NCBI GenBank assembly: GCA_040081465.1
Contig: JBEBGL010000031.1
Coordinates: forward strand, 1 to 15,674
Direction of reading: 5' to 3'
Length of the DNA stretch: 15,674 bases
DNA from: UBA668 sp040081465
GTDB taxonomy: Bacteria > Actinomycetota > Acidimicrobiia > Acidimicrobiales > Ilumatobacteraceae
In this document: positions 13,938 through 15,674 of the stretch, piece by piece
How positions within the stretch are numbered: the stretch's first letter is position 1
How the letters are laid out: each line of letters starts with the position of its first letter
Program-made: the position numbers and the translations under genes
Notes under the pieces: model-generated
What the model was told of the DNA's origin: nothing
Seen by the model: only the letters and a program-made list of their open reading frames with translations
Database searches by the model: none

Positions 13938-15665
13938 ATGGCTTTGTCGATCACACGGCCAGACCCGTCGTCGCCGGCGGAGGTCTCCACCGCAACCTTT
14001 AGTACTTCGCGGCGCGGCTTCGATAGCGATGAGGTGCGCGAGTTCCTGCGTACAGTCGCCGCTGAACTGAAGCGTCTGCAAGATCGTGAGGCCCAACTAG
14101 AGCACGAGCTGCAGGAGGCGAAGCAGGCACCAACCGTTTCTGTGGCCGAGCTCGAGGAGGCAGTGATCACCGGCTTGCTCGGCGAGGAGGCGAAGCGAAT
14201 CGTCGCCACGGCGCGCGAATCCGGTGGTGCCATCAAGGCGCGCGCCGAGGAAGCCGCGGCGCGGCTGCTGAACGAGGCCAACGAAGAGGCGCAGCGTGTT
14301 CGTGCCGAAGCCGAGGTCGAGGCAGGGCGCCGTCGACAGGATGCTGCGCTCAGCGCCGAAGACGAGTTGCAAATGGCCAAGCAACAAGGCCGCGACATGG
14401 TGAACGAGGCAAGGGCGTATCGCGAGCGCGTGCTTGGCGAGTTGGCACGTCGACGCGAGTTGGCACGCAAGCAGATCGAGCAACTGATCGTTAACCGCGA
14501 TCGGTTAATGCAATCGTTCGAAAAGTCGCGCTCGATTGCGGTTGAAGTGATCGCTGAGTTGGGGCCGCAGGCTGCCTCCACCGACTTGGTCGATCTGTCG
14601 CCGATCACGGGGCCGGTGCCTGTGATCTTGCCGCGTGAGATTGAGGTGCCCAAGCCCGTTCCAGAACCAGTAGTCGCGGCTGCGCCCGAACCCGTGGTCG
14701 TTGCAGAGGGCGTCGTTGAAGAAGTCGTCGTTGAAGAAGTCGTCGTTGAAGAAGTTGTCGCGCCGATCGTCGAGCCAACAACGCCGATCGCGAGCGACAC
14801 GGCTGTCGACCATTTATTCGCACGCCTGCGCGCAGCGAGTGAAACCGTGAAGGTCAAGCCCGAGCCGAAACCCAAGGCAACTAAGAAGGCAAGCAAAGAA
14901 GCGGCGACGACAGAGCAAGAGCCTGCGGCGAAAGCGAGTCAGCTCTCGGTGTTCCAGTCTTCACCCGCAGAACCAGAAGCGGTTGTCGACGCCGTCGATT
15001 CCCCATTCGGTCGGCGCGATGCGCAGCTCGCACCCCTCGTGGCGGCTGCGTCGCGCAACCTCAAGCGCGTGCTTGCCGACGAGCAGAACGACGTATTGCT
15101 TCTGCTGCGCGGCCGCGAAGTCATGCGCTCGCTCGACAAGGTGTTGCCAACTGCTGAGGTACACATTCGGCGCTACGCCGACGCGATCGCCGATGAAGTG
15201 ATGAACGCCGCAACAGCCGGCGCGGCGAGTATGGACGATGGGCAGGCCGACAAGCGAGCGGCCGTCACTCGCGAGTCAGCGCTTGGCCCCGCGATCGAGG
15301 CGCTAGCCGTTGCGGTCATTGGCCCGCTACGGGATCGATTGGATCGTGCGATCGCTGCCGCTGACGGTGACAACGGCGAACTGGTCGGCCTAACGCGCAC
15401 CGTCTATCGCGAATGGAAGACACGTCGGATTGACGAGCACGTTGACCATGTAATGCGGGTTGCGTTCGGTCGCGGTGCGTTCGCTGTGCTGCGGGCGGGC
15501 ACACCTGTGTGTTGGGCAGTCGATCCAGGTGGGCCAGCCTGCCCCGACGCAGAGGACAACGCACTTGCAGGCGCGGTTGGGGCGGGCGATCCGTTCCCGA
15601 CTGAGCACATTTCGGCGCCGGCGCACGAAGGTTGTCGCTGCATGCTGCTGCTCGCTGCCAGGTAG
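13938..15665 (+). CDS. DivIVA-like coiled-coil protein with a MuF/gp7-like Cys-rich C-terminal domain
   Basis: A 575-residue multi-part protein. Residues 19-50 (FSTSRRGFDSDEVREFLRTV) match the N-terminal DivIVA motif used for membrane-curvature targeting and polar growth or septum organisation. A charged coiled coil rich in Ala, Glu and Arg follows, about 41-205. Next is a low-complexity Val/Pro/Glu linker (220-285) containing a 15-bp coding repeat. A TAVDHLFARLRAA helix (288-300) and a Lys/Glu-rich spacer come next, then a helical region from about 355. The C-terminal ~90 residues hold RTVYREW (487-493), PVCWAVDPG (C525), PACPDAEDNALAG (C535), FPTEH and APAHEGCRCM (H563, C566, C568). This tail resembles phage Mu F/SPP1 gp7 head-morphogenesis domains, but the CxxC reads CPDA. 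DivIVA-like assignment is firm; the C-terminal resemblance is pattern recognition. It follows the protease gene and probably has its own promoter. Confidence 0.85.
   Translation: MALSITRPDPSSPAEVSTATFSTSRRGFDSDEVREFLRTVAAELKRLQDREAQLEHELQEAKQAPTVSVAELEEAVITGLLGEEAKRIVATARESGGAIKARAEEAAARLLNEANEEAQRVRAEAEVEAGRRRQDAALSAEDELQMAKQQGRDMVNEARAYRERVLGELARRRELARKQIEQLIVNRDRLMQSFEKSRSIAVEVIAELGPQAASTDLVDLSPITGPVPVILPREIEVPKPVPEPVVAAAPEPVVVAEGVVEEVVVEEVVVEEVVAPIVEPTTPIASDTAVDHLFARLRAASETVKVKPEPKPKATKKASKEAATTEQEPAAKASQLSVFQSSPAEPEAVVDAVDSPFGRRDAQLAPLVAAASRNLKRVLADEQNDVLLLLRGREVMRSLDKVLPTAEVHIRRYADAIADEVMNAATAGAASMDDGQADKRAAVTRESALGPAIEALAVAVIGPLRDRLDRAIAAADGDNGELVGLTRTVYREWKTRRIDEHVDHVMRVAFGRGAFAVLRAGTPVCWAVDPGGPACPDAEDNALAGAVGAGDPFPTEHISAPAHEGCRCMLLLAAR
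14712..14759 (+). repeat. 15-bp tandem repeat encoding a Val-Val-Val-Glu-Glu linker
   Basis: The unit GTCGTCGTTGAAGAA occurs twice in full (14724-14738 and 14739-14753), preceded by a 12-nt partial copy and followed by a degenerate GTTGTC. Being a multiple of three, it keeps frame and lengthens the linker of the DivIVA-like protein. Copy number may vary between strains. Confidence 0.85.
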
Positions 15666-15674
15666 CGTTCGGCG

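Noticed and set aside
13889..14896. Minus-strand Ser/Thr-rich open frame over the DivIVA-like gene
   Set aside because: Its low-complexity Ser/Thr/Arg composition is the mirror of the Ala/Glu-rich coiled coil, so it is a shadow.

Overview
The window reads as a gene-dense, GC-rich chromosomal segment of an actinobacterium. The evidence is gene content: a groEL start with an HrcA-type CIRCE operator, actinobacterial-type coproheme decarboxylase (ChdC/HemQ), a PAC2-family protein, tandem GAF-ANTAR regulators, a PDZ/Lon-like membrane protease and a DivIVA-like protein. I infer the class Acidimicrobiia from the gene set and style; the sequence alone does not prove this. I see no rRNA, tRNA, insertion sequence, CRISPR array or prophage.

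Layout. 1-675 (-) is the N-terminal part of groEL, with its Shine-Dalgarno site and a CIRCE element upstream. 823-2286 (+) is a FAD-dependent oxidoreductase, convergent with an aquaporin (2283-3065, -). Divergent from the aquaporin are fdhD (3103-3918) and chdC/hemQ (3923-4609). These converge on a branched-chain-amino-acid-type binding lipoprotein (4606-5865, -), which is divergent from an ECF-like sigma factor (5911-6471, +). A PAC2-family protein (6476-7429, -) and a GNAT acetyltransferase (7490-7924, +) follow. Then comes a small regulatory block: a STAS protein (7909-8271, -) divergent from two tandem GAF-ANTAR genes (8494-9204 and 9208-9954, +). Next are a polyhydroxybutyrate-depolymerase/LpqC-like lipoprotein esterase (9958-10938, -) and an arylamine N-acetyltransferase (10971-11759, +). 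A two-gene operon of a small membrane protein and a HEAT-repeat protein (12658-11733, -) is divergent from a PDZ/Lon-like protease (12675-13892, +). The last gene (13938-15665, +) is a DivIVA-like coiled-coil protein whose C-terminus resembles the CxxC...HxxCRC tail of phage MuF/SPP1-gp7 head-morphogenesis proteins.

Expression style. Nine start codons have a TAnnnT hexamer ending only 6-8 nt upstream and no clear ribosome-binding site. That is the arrangement expected of leaderless mRNAs with a -10 box just before the start, and it helped choose several starts. Only groEL, the STAS gene, the second GAF-ANTAR gene, the protease and a 15-codon mini-ORF show convincing Shine-Dalgarno sites. The six convergent gene pairs either overlap (by 4, 4, 16 and 27 bp) or are 3-4 bp apart, and no rho-independent terminator is visible. 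No non-coding stretch exceeds 300 bp; the longest are 676-822 and 8272-8493.

Most promising for novelty: the DivIVA/MuF-like fusion, the widespread leaderless signature, and the STAS/GAF-ANTAR block, whose leader contains two inverted repeats and a mini-ORF overlapping the probable TTG start.
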